Assembly: GCA_011192005.1 (NCBI GenBank) | Contig: DUFB01000049.1 | Span: 1-32,054 of the forward strand | DNA length: 32,054 bases | From: Dehalococcoidia bacterium | GTDB lineage: Bacteria > Chloroflexota > Dehalococcoidia > Dehalococcoidales > RBG-16-60-22 | Direction: 5' to 3' | In this document: one piece after another, positions 6,909 through 16,424 of the stretch | Layout: every line of letters begins with the position of its first letter | Numbering within the stretch: the stretch's first letter is position 1 | Notes under the pieces: generated by a model | Told to the model about the DNA's origin: nothing | The model's database searches: none | What the model saw: the letters and a program-made list of their open reading frames with translations, nothing else | Position numbers and translations under genes: made by a program

Positions 6909-8153
6909 TCAGTCATCCTTTACCCCGCTTTCAGCCGTGGAATTCTCCTCCACCTTCTGGTATTCCAGATTCATCAGGCTCTTGCTGAATAAAGCCAGGG
7001 TAAGAATAATCAGCCATGCCCCGCTGGCGATAAAGTAGAGTGAGCGTATACCGAAAGTGTCTGCCACCGGTCCGCCGATTATCAGTCCCAGTGGAAATGC
7101 CGCCGTTACCAATGAACCATATAGCGCGAATACCCGACCCTGCATGTCCCTGGCGACAACAGATTGCATGATGGCGGTACTCGGTGCACCAAAAAACGAA
7201 CCGCCCACTCCCATGAAAAACATGGCGGGTATAGTGGTAGCGTAGTAAATAGCGGGAGATGTTAGCCCCAGTCCTATACTGCAGGGTATCATTATCATAA
7301 GGCCCAGTATGGCGGTATGTATACGCCTTGATAGGCCGCCCCATACTCCCAGTAATAATCCGCCCAGCAAACCGCCGATGCCGCTGGCGGATGTCAGCCA
7401 GCCCAGCTTCAGTACGTCCCCCTCCAGGTGTTCGTTTACCAGTACCGGTATCAGACTGGACGCCGGCGCTACGAAGAATATGAGTAAAGCCATCATGCAT
7501 ATTAGTATTACCAGTCCGCGTCGTCCCCAGATATAGTGGAAGCCCTGCTTTATATCGCCGAAGTAATCAGGTTTCACTGCCAGGGTAGTGCGCGGCGGTC
7601 GTGGTATTGCCAGCGGCAGCAGGCAGGCAACCGCTATTACCGCCGTGATGATATCCACGAGAAGAACTCCCTGCATCGGCAGCGATTCCATGAGGAAAGC
7701 ACCTGCGGGTGGCCCCACTACCTTGATGCCGTTGTGTAACATCTGAAAAAGTCCGTTGGCACGTACCAGGTTTTTTCCCGGTACTATCATCGGGATTGAA
7801 GCCCCCAGCGCCGGGATCTGGAACGTATCACCGACAGCCCTGGCTATCATGATTAAATAGATATGCCATATTTCTACACTGTCCGTATAGAACAGGACGA
7901 CCAGCACCAGCGTTAACAGCATGACGTAGAGGTCGGCAAATATCATTATTTTTTTCCGGTCCCACCGGTCCACCAGTGGTCCCACGAAAGGACCCAGAAT
8001 TATCTGGGGAATCATCGCCACCATTAATGCCGTAGCCAGTACCGTGGCGGAGCCGGTCTCCTTGGTCAGGTACCACGCCAGCGCGAACTGCACCACCGCA
8101 CTTCCGAACAGGGAAGCCGCCTGGCTGGACCACAATACGAAGAATTTTTTCAA
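6909..8153 (-). CDS. MFS transporter, probable drug or metabolite exporter
   Basis: A 414-residue membrane protein with about 12 predicted hydrophobic segments, starting KKFFVLWSSQAASLFGSAV. The loop after the second segment carries an MFS motif A form (GPLVDRWDRKKIM). The overall type resembles the MFS_3 / EntS-like exporters. The transported compound is unknown. The start is a TTG at 8153 with AGAGG 9 bases before it. It lies 57 bases downstream of a TetR regulator on the same strand, so both are probably made from the tetR promoter and induced together when the ligand releases the repressor. Confidence 0.9.
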   Translation of the reverse strand: MKKFFVLWSSQAASLFGSAVVQFALAWYLTKETGSATVLATALMVAMIPQIILGPFVGPLVDRWDRKKIMIFADLYVMLLTLVLVVLFYTDSVEIWHIYLIMIARAVGDTFQIPALGASIPMIVPGKNLVRANGLFQMLHNGIKVVGPPAGAFLMESLPMQGVLLVDIITAVIAVACLLPLAIPRPPRTTLAVKPDYFGDIKQGFHYIWGRRGLVILICMMALLIFFVAPASSLIPVLVNEHLEGDVLKLGWLTSASGIGGLLGGLLLGVWGGLSRRIHTAILGLMIMIPCSIGLGLTSPAIYYATTIPAMFFMGVGGSFFGAPSTAIMQSVVARDMQGRVFALYGSLVTAAFPLGLIIGGPVADTFGIRSLYFIASGAWLIILTLALFSKSLMNLEYQKVEENSTAESGVKDD

Positions 8154-8210
8154 CGCGATATACCTCTCGTCGTGTCACACTTTTTATACCGGGAGGGATT
8201 TTGATCGTGG

Positions 8211-8840
8211 TTATTTTACTCTCCGGCGCTTTTTCGGCGGGCCGGAGAAAGTGCCGTTCAGTATTGCTTCGCAGACCTGGCCGTACGCTTTCAGGTTCAC
8301 GTTAGGTTCCAGTGATTTATGTATCATGATACCGAACACCATGCCCATGATGGTCCGGGCTATCGAAAGGGGGTCGAGGTCAGGGTTGATTAAGCCCGCA
8401 CGCTGGTTCTGTTCGATGAGTTCGACGAGTGTTTCGTGAGTGGTGGCCTGGTTTCGGAGTACAGCAGCCCGGATGCTGCTGTTGCGGGCAGCCTCCGCAT
8501 AAAATTCCAGTTGAACGCTGATACCCTTACCGATATCACCCTGTTTAATAGCAGAAAGCCAAAACCGGATGATATTGACAAGCGATTCATCAGGGTTCTC
8601 GGAAACCATCGATGTCAGCGAAGAAATAGTCCAATCGGTGACCTGTTCCAGCGCAGCAACTACAATATCTTCCTTGCTGGGGAAATAATTATAAACGGCC
8701 CCAGTGCTCAACTTTGTAGCTTTATAAATATCCTGCATCGTGGTATGATGAAAGCCCTTTTCCAGGAAGCATTTAAACGCAGCTTCGAGGATTTCGTTAC
8801 GCCTGGCTTCCAGGTAGGTTTCGGGAACTCTAGGTGACAT
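8211..8840 (-). CDS. TetR-family transcriptional regulator
   Basis: This 209-residue protein has a typical N-terminal TetR helix-turn-helix: ILEAAFKCFLEKGFHHTTMQDIYKATKLSTGAVYNYFPSKEDIV in shortened form spans about residues 15-60, with YNYFPSKEDI as the signature. The C-terminal part is the variable ligand-binding domain. The ORF track begins at a TTG (8852); the ATG at 8840 is better, with GGAGG 5 bases upstream. It is followed by the MFS exporter on the same strand. An inverted repeat inside its own promoter indicates autorepression and control of the exporter. The ligand cannot be inferred. Confidence 0.93.
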   Translation of the reverse strand: MSPRVPETYLEARRNEILEAAFKCFLEKGFHHTTMQDIYKATKLSTGAVYNYFPSKEDIVVAALEQVTDWTISSLTSMVSENPDESLVNIIRFWLSAIKQGDIGKGISVQLEFYAEAARNSSIRAAVLRNQATTHETLVELIEQNQRAGLINPDLDPLSIARTIMGMVFGIMIHKSLEPNVNLKAYGQVCEAILNGTFSGPPKKRRRVK

Positions 8841-8872
8841 CGCTGCCTCCAATAAATCGAACGCTCTGTTTA

Positions 8873-8901
8873 TTTATAGACCAAGCAGTCTATTTTGTCA
8901 A
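8873..8901 (-). promoter_or_regulatory. tetR-MFS promoter with embedded TetR operator
   Basis: On the minus strand TTGACA (8896-8901) and TATAAA (8873-8878) are 17 bases apart. A perfect inverted repeat ATAGAC-6-GTCTAT occupies 8876-8893, covering the spacer and part of the -10 box. A bound dimer would block RNA polymerase. Confidence 0.8.
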
Positions 8902-8933
8902 GAGGAAACTAATAAAATGTGATGAATATTCTA

Positions 8934-8963
8934 TAAAAAATCCCCCTCCAAAATGGAGGGGGA
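8934..8963 (-). terminator. strong intrinsic terminator after rpoD
   Basis: On the minus strand CCCCCTCC and GGAGGGGG form a perfect 8 bp stem with a 5-base loop, followed by ATTTTTT. It lies about 27 bases beyond the rpoD stop codon. Confidence 0.9.
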
Positions 8964-8990
8964 ATGAGTAATCCGAATCCTGAAGTGTCT

Positions 8991-10532
8991 TTATTCCAGA
9001 TAGTCCTTCAGTTTCCGGCTCCGGCTTGGGTGACGCAGCTTGCGTAAAGCCTTGGCTTCTATCTGCCGTATCCGCTCGCGCGTCACGTTGAACTCCACTC
9101 CTACCTCTTCCAGGGTACGGCTGCGCCCGTCTTCCAGCCCGAACCGCAGTTGTAGCACCCGCTGCTCGCGCGGTGTCAGCGTACCCAGCACATCCTCTAT
9201 CTGTTCCTTCAGCAGCTGCTTGGAGGCTATGTCCACCGGCGGCAGGGCGTTCCTGTCCTCTATCGAGTTGCCCAGCGGGCTGTCCTCCTCCTCCCCGATG
9301 GGTGATTCCAGCGATATCGGCAGCTGCGATACCTTCACTATCTCCCTGACCTTGTCCGAGGATACCTCCATCTCCTTGGCTATTTCGCGAGAGCTGGGCT
9401 CTCGTCCGTACTCCTGCGCCAGACGCCGACTTATCCTGAGCAGGCGGTTAATGGTCTCCACCATGTGTACCGGTATGCGGATGGTGCGGGCCTGATCGGC
9501 GATAGCCCGGGTCAGCGCCTGCCGTATCCACCAGGTGGCGTAGGTGCTGAACTTGTAGCCCTTGCGATAATCGAACTTCTCCACCGCCCTCATCAGCCCG
9601 ATGTTCCCCTCCTGGATGAGGTCGAGGAGCGACATGCCCCGCCCGATATGCTTCTTGGCTACGCTTACGACCAGGCGCAGGTTGGCTTCAATCAGATGTC
9701 TTTCGGCGTCTCCACCCACCCGGATGATATCGACGAAATATTCCGAGAGCTGGCTTTCATTCGCCCGGATGGAATCGAGGAAAGCCGGGTCCGTAATCAT
9801 TTGCTCGATGTCGCTAAACTTTACGTCCTTCTTAATCGTCTTACGGACTTCCTCCGGCACCAGACGACTGCACAGCGAGAGTTTGACGATTTTTTCTTCT
9901 ATATCGGTTGTCGGTTCGTCGAGTTTATTGGCGATGCCTTCTATCAGTTCCGGTTCGATGGCGTTGTCGATTTTTTCTTGAAGCGATTCATCATAAAGAC
10001 TCTCGATGATTTTATCGTTCTTCTTGAGGCCGAGATGATCCCGGATGAGGCGCACGAGCGGTGCCGTGTCGGCCAGTTTCTGCAGCATGGCTGTTATCGT
10101 GTCCGTCGCCGAGGGTTGTCGCCCGTGTTGCTGAAGGTAGTCCTGCATGACATCCTTAATAAGTTTACCTTCTTCCATTTGCTTGGCTAACGTCTTTTCG
10201 CTTTCGGCGGTAAGGAGGTGTACCCTGCCTATCTCGTGGAGATAGATGCGCACCGGGTCGTCGGTGATATCCTGCTCGGAGAGTTCGTCCGCGCTCATGT
10301 CGATATCTATTTCCAGTGAGTCGGACTGCTTGCTGTCCGCGTGTTTCTGTTTCGACCATATTGCTTCCGAGTCCGAGATTTCTTCGTCGTCTATATCTTC
10401 ATCTTCATCCTCTTCGGAATCGTCGCTAAAGTCTTTCGGTTCGTCTTCTTCTTCGTCTTCGTCCTCGGTTTCCTCGTCGTTATCGTCGTCCTCTTCTTCA
10501 AGCCTGTCTTCAAAATCTCTTTTGTTGTCCAT
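8991..10532 (-). CDS. rpoD: primary sigma factor RpoD (SigA)
   Basis: This is the housekeeping sigma70 factor that directs RNA polymerase to promoters. The 513-residue protein has region 1.2 ([14 protein letters not shown], near residue 92) and the conserved region 2 block ([17 protein letters not shown] ... YATWWIRQA). Region 3 follows, then region 4 with the [18 protein letters not shown] helix-turn-helix at the C-terminus. The N-terminal 60 residues are a very acidic Asp/Glu run in place of a clear region 1.1. GAGGAG lies 7 bases before the ATG. dnaG ends three bases upstream, so the two are cotranscribed, the classic macromolecular synthesis pairing. A strong terminator follows. Confidence 0.97.
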   Translation of the reverse strand: MDNKRDFEDRLEEEDDDNDEETEDEDEEEDEPKDFSDDSEEDEDEDIDDEEISDSEAIWSKQKHADSKQSDSLEIDIDMSADELSEQDITDDPVRIYLHEIGRVHLLTAESEKTLAKQMEEGKLIKDVMQDYLQQHGRQPSATDTITAMLQKLADTAPLVRLIRDHLGLKKNDKIIESLYDESLQEKIDNAIEPELIEGIANKLDEPTTDIEEKIVKLSLCSRLVPEEVRKTIKKDVKFSDIEQMITDPAFLDSIRANESQLSEYFVDIIRVGGDAERHLIEANLRLVVSVAKKHIGRGMSLLDLIQEGNIGLMRAVEKFDYRKGYKFSTYATWWIRQALTRAIADQARTIRIPVHMVETINRLLRISRRLAQEYGREPSSREIAKEMEVSSDKVREIVKVSQLPISLESPIGEEEDSPLGNSIEDRNALPPVDIASKQLLKEQIEDVLGTLTPREQRVLQLRFGLEDGRSRTLEEVGVEFNVTRERIRQIEAKALRKLRHPSRSRKLKDYLE

Positions 10533-10535
10533 GCC

Positions 10536-12275
10536 TCATCTCCTCGCTTCTCTTCGTTTCAGGTTCTTCTGGCTGTATACTTCTCTGAGCTGGGCGCTGA
10601 TTTCTATGTCTTCTTCACCCGGTTCGCCCGACTCCGCTTTACGGGCGGCCAGGTTTTTCAGGTATTTCTTCCTGAGTTCCATAACGCTGTCAGTAAATCT
10701 CTGGTCAATATTGTTTACGGTGGGTAGTCGCCTGTTGATTATTTTATCATAATGCTCGTGGAGGGCCGGGTCAAGTGTTTCCTTTACGTTTGAGATATCG
10801 TCTGCATTTTGCCATGCCAGGAATATCTCTCTATTTTCACTGATTTCAAAGTATTCTTTGGACAGTTCTTCCTGCCGGTCTTTCATCTCCGGATACTGCA
10901 ATAACAGCTTCAGGGCGTACTCCTCCAGCGGACTTGACAGGTAAGAACGCACTCCGGGCGTGGTCGCCGGTTTTCTCTCGGGGGCTTTACGCCTCACCGG
11001 GGCGGGTTTGAGCCGGTTCAGGGCTGCTTCGAGGGTGTTTACCCCAACTTTTACCAGCCCCGCCAGCTTCTGCATGTAATGTGCCTTCCGTATCGGGTCT
11101 TTTATCTCCGCCACTACCGGCAGCAGCCTGTCCACCGCCAGCGACTTATCGCGGGCAGTCGTTAAATCCAGCCTTGATATCACCATATCGAAGGTATAGT
11201 CCACAATAGGTACCGCCCTGTTCACAAGTTCTTCCCACGACTTCACGTCTTCTTTAATGACGTCATCGGGGTCTTTGCCTTCAGGCATGACGACCACGCG
11301 TATTTCCGCGTTCAGTATGTTTTCGTAGTCCACGCCCCGCAGCATCGCCTCCTCGCCGGCGGCGTCGGCATCGAGGGCAAGTACAAGGTTCTTGCTGCGT
11401 CTTTTCAACGCGTTCACCTGCGACTCCGTAACAGCTGTCCCCATCGAGGCTACGGCGTTGGTTATTCCGTTCTGGTGGGCGGTGATAACGTCCATGTAGC
11501 CTTCCATGATAATCGCCATGTCCTGCTTCCTGATGGCTGATGCTGCCCGGTCGATGCCGTAAATGATGGAGCTTTTATCGAAGGTCGGCGTCTGCGGCGA
11601 GTTGACGTATTTCGGTAGGGAGTCGTCCAGTACCCTCGCCCCGAAGCCCAGCGTACGACCCCGACTGTCGCGGATGGGAAACATCAGCTTGCCCCGGAAA
11701 CGGTCGTGGGTCTTGCCGTCGTCCGTCTGTACCAGCAAGCCAGCGTTCAGCATAACCTCCTCGCTGTAACCTTTACCCGCCAGGTAGTTTTTCAATTCTT
11801 CCCAGCTGTCCAGGCTGAACCCGAGTTGAAAGTCGCTTACGGTCTGGTCGGTAAACCCGCGCTTTTTCACGTAGTGTCTGGCTTTCTCCGCCCCTGGTGA
11901 CTTCAGCAAGAGGTTATTGTAGTACAGCGCTGCCGCTTCGTTTACTTTGTAAAATTCTTCCTTTTCTTCCTTTTCCTCAGAACGTCCGGAGTAGGCTGGC
12001 AGGATGACTCCGGCCCTGTCCGCCAGCAGCCTCAGCGCCTCCCCGAAGTCCAGGCTCTCTTTTCTCATGATAAAAGAGAATACGTCACCGCCGGTGTTGC
12101 AGGCCCCGAAGCAGTGCCAGCTCTGCTGTTCCGGATAAATGAAGAAGGAAGGGTGGTTCTCGCTGTGAAACGGGCAGAGCGCCATCAGGTTCTTGCCCGC
12201 CTTCTTTAAGGTGGCGTACTGTCCCACTACCTCGACGATATCCGTTTTCTGTTTTACTTCGTCAATAACGCTCAT
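10536..12275 (-). CDS. dnaG: DNA primase
   Basis: DnaG makes RNA primers at the replication fork. The N-terminal zinc domain has CPFHSENHPSF and WHCFGACNTGGD (residues 35-65). The last Cys of the zinc site is spaced C-x3-C rather than the more usual C-x2-C. The catalytic core and Toprim domain follow, with MEGYMDVITAHQNG and LDADAAGEEA (about residues 250-310). The C-terminal helicase-binding region is weakly conserved. Length 579 is normal. The ATG at 12275 has no Shine-Dalgarno site, and a TACAAT box ends only 5 bases upstream. It lies between dgt and rpoD on the same strand. Confidence 0.96.
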   Translation of the reverse strand: MSVIDEVKQKTDIVEVVGQYATLKKAGKNLMALCPFHSENHPSFFIYPEQQSWHCFGACNTGGDVFSFIMRKESLDFGEALRLLADRAGVILPAYSGRSEEKEEKEEFYKVNEAAALYYNNLLLKSPGAEKARHYVKKRGFTDQTVSDFQLGFSLDSWEELKNYLAGKGYSEEVMLNAGLLVQTDDGKTHDRFRGKLMFPIRDSRGRTLGFGARVLDDSLPKYVNSPQTPTFDKSSIIYGIDRAASAIRKQDMAIIMEGYMDVITAHQNGITNAVASMGTAVTESQVNALKRRSKNLVLALDADAAGEEAMLRGVDYENILNAEIRVVVMPEGKDPDDVIKEDVKSWEELVNRAVPIVDYTFDMVISRLDLTTARDKSLAVDRLLPVVAEIKDPIRKAHYMQKLAGLVKVGVNTLEAALNRLKPAPVRRKAPERKPATTPGVRSYLSSPLEEYALKLLLQYPEMKDRQEELSKEYFEISENREIFLAWQNADDISNVKETLDPALHEHYDKIINRRLPTVNNIDQRFTDSVMELRKKYLKNLAARKAESGEPGEEDIEISAQLREVYSQKNLKRREARR

Positions 12276-12280
12276 AATTT

Positions 12281-12286
12281 ATTGTA
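12281..12286 (-). promoter_or_regulatory. possible -10 box giving a leaderless dnaG mRNA
   Basis: TACAAT on the minus strand ends 5 bases before the dnaG ATG, and no ribosome-binding site is visible. No good -35 box is found 16-18 bases further upstream, so this is weaker than the ffh and endonuclease V cases. The rest of the gap 12276-12419 is AT-rich and shows nothing else. Confidence 0.35.
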
Positions 12287-12419
12287 AGTAATATAAAAGC
12301 GGTAATTTCTATTTTAATACTCTTTGTCTCAGAATAAAAGAGGGTTAGTGTATATATCACGCATGATTCTCGTGATACTGGAGAATTATTTCAACATCTT
12401 AAATAAGGATTTTTAACGT

Positions 12420-13457
12420 TTATTTCAGCTCTTCCGCCAGCCTCATCGCGTACTGGTCGGTCATGCCGGCGATATAGTCCACAATCCTGCGTTCGGTGGT
12501 GTCGCGGTGGAGTCGGTATTCCTGCGGCATTTTATCCTCGTGCTCTGTAAAATACCGATAAAGAAAGCGTACGATTTCCCTGGCTTTTTCCGTTTCCTCT
12601 CGGGCTGAATTGGGATTATACACCCTCTCGAAGAGAAAGTCGCGCAGAGTATTGGCAGCCGCCAGCACCTCCGGACTCATTTTTATGGCTGGCCTCTCTT
12701 CTATTATATCACATGTACGCACGTCCCAAGAGCGTTCGATGATATCCCTGACCATGCTGTTGATGCGTTCTGAATGAGATTTTCCCAGCACTCTGGATGC
12801 TTCACGCGGTAAATCGGCCTCGCTGAAAATGCCGGCGCGTATCGCGTCGCCGATGTCGTGATTAATCCAGCCGATCGTGTCCGAGATTTTGACCATTTCC
12901 CCCTCGATGGTGCCCACCTCGCCCCAGTCTTCTCCCAGCACGGCCACCCCCGATTTTGAGTGGTTTTTGATGCCGTCTCTCACCTCCCATGTCAGGTTCA
13001 GTCCCTGCCCGTCCTTCTCCAGGAAATCGACCACCCTCAAGCTCTGTTCATTGTGACGGAAACCCTCTTTGTACAGTTCGTCGAGGACGTCCTCGCCCAC
13101 GTGCCCGAAGGGCGTGTGCCCCAGGTCGTGCCCCAGGGCGATTGCCTCCGTCAGGTCTTCATTAAGGTTCAGGGCGCGGGCTATGGTGCGGGCTATCTGT
13201 GAGACCTCCAGTGTATGCGTCAGCCGCGTGACGTAATGGTCGCCCGTCGGTGCGATGAATACCTGCGTCTTGTGCTTTAACCGCCGGAACGACTTGCTGT
13301 GGATGATGCGGTCGCGGTCGCGCTGGAAGGACGTACGAATAGGACACGGCTCTTCGTATCGCTCGCGGTCCTTCGATAGTCTGCTCCTGACCGCATGAGG
13401 CGAGAGGCTTTCCTCTCTAGCCTCGCTCATTTCGCGGATGTGCAGTTTTTCAATCAC
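12420..13457 (-). CDS. dgt: deoxyguanosinetriphosphate triphosphohydrolase-like protein
   Basis: This HD-superfamily dNTPase hydrolyses dGTP (or dNTPs) to nucleoside and triphosphate. Typical N-terminal segments are present: [21 protein letters not shown], then [14 protein letters not shown], then the metal-binding [13 protein letters not shown] (about residue 110). A C-terminal antiviral/dGTPase HD-associated region follows. Length 345 fits the short bacterial type. The start is taken as GTG at 13457, with a weak AGG stretch about 7-9 bases before it; the ATG nine codons later (MSEAREE) is the alternative. It sits between ridA-like and dnaG, all on the minus strand. Confidence 0.93.
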   Translation of the reverse strand: MIEKLHIREMSEAREESLSPHAVRSRLSKDRERYEEPCPIRTSFQRDRDRIIHSKSFRRLKHKTQVFIAPTGDHYVTRLTHTLEVSQIARTIARALNLNEDLTEAIALGHDLGHTPFGHVGEDVLDELYKEGFRHNEQSLRVVDFLEKDGQGLNLTWEVRDGIKNHSKSGVAVLGEDWGEVGTIEGEMVKISDTIGWINHDIGDAIRAGIFSEADLPREASRVLGKSHSERINSMVRDIIERSWDVRTCDIIEERPAIKMSPEVLAAANTLRDFLFERVYNPNSAREETEKAREIVRFLYRYFTEHEDKMPQEYRLHRDTTERRIVDYIAGMTDQYAMRLAEELK

Positions 13458-13487
13458 TTGGTACCTGGTCTGGCTCTGGTCAGCCCT

Positions 13488-13841
13488 TTATTTATTCCCC
13501 CGGCACACCACTCCTTCAATCATTACCAGGCAGTCGTCATCGACGAATTCGGTGGTGGCACCCATCCTGGCCGGATACTTGCCTTCCTCGAAGTAGTCCC
13601 GGAAGAGCTTCTCATAAATGCGTATGTCCGCGACGTTCTTCAGCCAGACGTTTATTTTCACCAGGTCGGTCAGCTTCATGTCGTAAGCCGCCAGCGTCCT
13701 TTTCAGGTTGGCCAGTGTGTCGTGAAATTGCGTCGTAAAATCTTCGCCGGAGCCGCGGTGCATCGCCAGAAATAAATAGTTGCCCGCTTCGACTGCCGCC
13801 GAATAGCTCCAGGGTGTAGGAATCCGCTTCAGTTCGGTCAT
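13488..13841 (-). CDS. RidA (YjgF/YER057c/UK114) family protein
   Basis: A 117-residue protein of the RidA family, whose best known members hydrolyse reactive enamine/imine intermediates such as 2-aminoacrylate. The family pattern is visible: FTTQFHDTLANLKRTLAAYDMKLTDLVKINVWL, then YPARMGATTEF near the conserved Arg, and a final IEGVV strand. The catalytic-type Arg after Pro-Ala is kept, but the usual ending IEA is IEG here, so it may belong to a non-RidA subgroup with another activity. It lies between pps and dgt with short gaps and is likely cotranscribed. Confidence 0.88.
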   Translation of the reverse strand: MTELKRIPTPWSYSAAVEAGNYLFLAMHRGSGEDFTTQFHDTLANLKRTLAAYDMKLTDLVKINVWLKNVADIRIYEKLFRDYFEEGKYPARMGATTEFVDDDCLVMIEGVVCRGNK

Positions 13842-13866
13842 TATGCCCTGTGTATCTGGCTGTTAC

Positions 13867-16116
13867 TCACTTTACGCCCAGCTTCTTCTCGGCCGCGGCG
13901 ATAATGTCGCGGGTAACATCAATCATGTCCGGACTCACCGAGACCGACGTGCAACCCCACTCCACCAGCTTCTCTGTAATCTCCGGATAGACGGAAGGCG
14001 CCTGGCCGCAGATGGAGCAGGTTACACCCCTGGCTTTGCAGGTCCTGACGACCTTTTCGATGGATATCATCACGGCTTCGTTACGCTCGTCGAAGGTCTC
14101 CGCCAGCTTTGAGCTATCGCGGTCGATGCCCAGTGTCAGCTGGGTGAGGTCGTTGGAGCCGATGGATATCCCGTCGATGCCTACGTCGATGAATTCATCC
14201 AGGAGAATCACATTGGAGGGTACCTCACACATCATCCATATCTTGAAATTTTCAGCGCGCTTCAGCCCCTCTTCTTCCATGATTTTCAGCGTGCGTTCCA
14301 GCTCCGGTACCGTCCGCACGAAAGGAATCATTACCCAGAGGTTGTCGTATTCCTCCCGTACCTTTTTAATGGCATTTAGCTCCAGCTTGAATGTCTCGAT
14401 GTCCGTGATGTACCGGGAAGCGCCGCGGTAGCCTATCATCGGGTTTTCTTCGTCCTCTTCGTACTTCTCGCCGCCTTTCAGCGATTTGTACTCGTTCGAC
14501 TTAAAATCGTTGGTGCGGTAGACCACCTGGCGGGGATGAAATGCCTTGGCGAACTTTATCAGCTCGCGTGCCAGTTTATCCGTGAATTCACCACCGCGCC
14601 CTTCGGCAATCATGGCGCTGGGATGCTCCCCGATTTCAGCTACCATGAACTCGGCGCGCAGCAGCCCTATCCCGTCGACGTCCCGGTTGGCTATCCTGTC
14701 GACGATGTCCGGCTGCGCCAGGTTGGCCAGGAGCTTGGTCTTGGTGACCATTTCGCCGCGAGCCCTTATCTTCACGTCCGACTTTATTTCTATCCTGCCG
14801 GGGTAGACCTTGCCGTTGCTGCCGTCGACGGTGATTATCTGTCCGTCTTTCAGTGTGGTAGTGGCGTTTTCGCAGCCGACCACGCACGGGATGCCCAACT
14901 CTCGACTGACAATCGCCGCGTGGGCGGTCCTGCCGCCGCGGTCGGTAACGATTGCTGATGCCCTCTTCATAGCGGGCACGAAGTCCGGCGTTGTCATTTC
15001 CGCCACCAGGACATCGCCCTCCAGTACCTTATCTATCTGCGAAGGGTCGGGCACTATTTTCACCGGCCCCGAAGCCACTCCCGGGCTGGCGGCGGCGCCC
15101 GACACAAGAATCGGGGCGTCAATATCATGAGCTTCGCCAGTTGCTTCTTTGATGGTAGTTATCGGTCTCGTCTGGACGATATAGATTTCACCTTTCTCCG
15201 TGGCCCATTCGACGTCCTGCGGGAAATCGTAATGCTCTTCCAGCTGTTTGCCGATTTTGGCCAGGGTAATAATTTCTTCATCGGTGATTTTTTGCCTGGC
15301 CTGCTCCTCGGGCGTCAGGTCTATCTTGATGTTGTCTGCCTTGCCGTGATCGCCCGCTTTCTTGACCAGTTTCCATTCCTGTTTCTTGATTTCTTTTACC
15401 AGAATTTTTACATCGGCTTTGCCGACGATATAATGGTCCGGGGTAACGTCTCCGGAAACAATCATTTCACCCAGTCCCAGCACGGACTCGATGGCGATTT
15501 TATCACGGTCATTGGTCGTCGGTTCCACGGTGAACATCACCCCCGCCGCTTCCGACTGCACCATGTGCTGTACCGGTACGGCGATTCCGACCCTGAAATG
15601 GTCGAAGCCCTGCTCCTGCCGGTAGAAAATGGCTCTCGCCCCGAACAGTGATGCCCAGCAGTCCTGCACCGCCCTTACTACGTCCTTCTCACCCTCGACG
15701 TTGAGGAAGGTGGCCTGCTGTCCCGCGAAAGATGCCTCCGGCAGGTCCTCAGCCGTCGCCGAAGACCGCACCGCCACCAGTCCCTTGCCCATTTTAACGT
15801 AAGCTTCCTCGATTACTCTGGCAGTCTCGGCCGGCATCTGTGCTTCCTGTATTAACTTCTGTACTTGGATGGCAGTGTCCTGTAGCTGGCGGCTGTTGTG
15901 GACATCGACAGGCTCCAGTAATGCCTTGATTTTTTTCTGAAGGCCTGTCTTTTTTATGAAATCATAGTATGCGGCGGCAGTGACTATAAATCCGCCCGGA
16001 ACGGGTATGCCCGCGTTGGTCATCTCGCCAAGGTTGGCCCCTTTTCCGCCAACAAGTGGTATGTCTTTTCTGGTAACCTCTTCAAACCATACTACGGCTT
16101 TCTGCCCTTTATCCAT
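13867..16116 (-). CDS. ppsA: phosphoenolpyruvate synthase
   Basis: The enzyme converts pyruvate, ATP and water to phosphoenolpyruvate, AMP and phosphate, an entry to gluconeogenesis from acetyl-CoA-derived pyruvate. The N-terminal ATP-binding domain starts with VGGKGANLGEMTNAGIPVPGGF and has AVRSSATAEDLPEASFAGQQ. The central swivelling domain has the phospho-histidine motif GGRTAHAAIV (about residue 400). The C-terminal TIM barrel ends with CGQAPSVYPE. About 749 residues is typical. Of two adjacent ATGs the second (16116) is better spaced from GGAGG. It heads the minus-strand run pps, ridA-like, dgt, dnaG, rpoD. Pyruvate phosphate dikinase was considered, but length and motifs fit synthase. 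Confidence 0.95.
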   Translation of the reverse strand: MDKGQKAVVWFEEVTRKDIPLVGGKGANLGEMTNAGIPVPGGFIVTAAAYYDFIKKTGLQKKIKALLEPVDVHNSRQLQDTAIQVQKLIQEAQMPAETARVIEEAYVKMGKGLVAVRSSATAEDLPEASFAGQQATFLNVEGEKDVVRAVQDCWASLFGARAIFYRQEQGFDHFRVGIAVPVQHMVQSEAAGVMFTVEPTTNDRDKIAIESVLGLGEMIVSGDVTPDHYIVGKADVKILVKEIKKQEWKLVKKAGDHGKADNIKIDLTPEEQARQKITDEEIITLAKIGKQLEEHYDFPQDVEWATEKGEIYIVQTRPITTIKEATGEAHDIDAPILVSGAAASPGVASGPVKIVPDPSQIDKVLEGDVLVAEMTTPDFVPAMKRASAIVTDRGGRTAHAAIVSRELGIPCVVGCENATTTLKDGQIITVDGSNGKVYPGRIEIKSDVKIRARGEMVTKTKLLANLAQPDIVDRIANRDVDGIGLLRAEFMVAEIGEHPSAMIAEGRGGEFTDKLARELIKFAKAFHPRQVVYRTNDFKSNEYKSLKGGEKYEEDEENPMIGYRGASRYITDIETFKLELNAIKKVREEYDNLWVMIPFVRTVPELERTLKIMEEEGLKRAENFKIWMMCEVPSNVILLDEFIDVGIDGISIGSNDLTQLTLGIDRDSSKLAETFDERNEAVMISIEKVVRTCKARGVTCSICGQAPSVYPEITEKLVEWGCTSVSVSPDMIDVTRDIIAAAEKKLGVK

Positions 16117-16424
16117 CATACCTCCATTATTTGGGGAAAATTTGTTATTGTTGTTTTATTATACACACAAAAACAAAATTAAAAAAGGGGGAATACCCCT
16201 GCTATCGATGGATACTGCTCCTTGATTATTCTCAAATTTTTACGTATTTCATACATTTATTTTATGTATTATTAACCTTGACTTCTTATAATACTTATGT
16301 AGGTATTGTCAGGGGAGGATTGGCAGGATGTGGTGGTTGCTGACGAAAAATGAGGGAGGCAGGAGGTTAAAAATAAATCCTTCTGAATGTCCTGTATTAC
16401 GTTTGACGGGAGGACAATTGCCAT
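16117..16424. other. AT-rich divergent intergenic region
   Basis: This gap between divergent pps and the nuclease gene holds a TATAAT box on the minus strand (16158-16163) that could serve pps, with only a weak T-rich -35. A short GGGG/CCCC hairpin with a T-run on the minus strand lies at 16183-16201. On the plus strand a TTGACT and a TATAAT occur only 3 bases apart (16278-16292) and cannot form one promoter. A possible small ORF is listed separately. Confidence 0.4.

Noticed and set aside
10400-10510. TCTTC/TCGTC microsatellite-like run
   Set aside because: It is the coding sequence of the acidic N-terminus of RpoD (Asp and Glu codons on the minus strand), not an independent repeat.
16278-16292. 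TTGACT and TATAAT close together
   Set aside because: They are separated by 3 bases, which cannot form one promoter, and neither has a good partner box.
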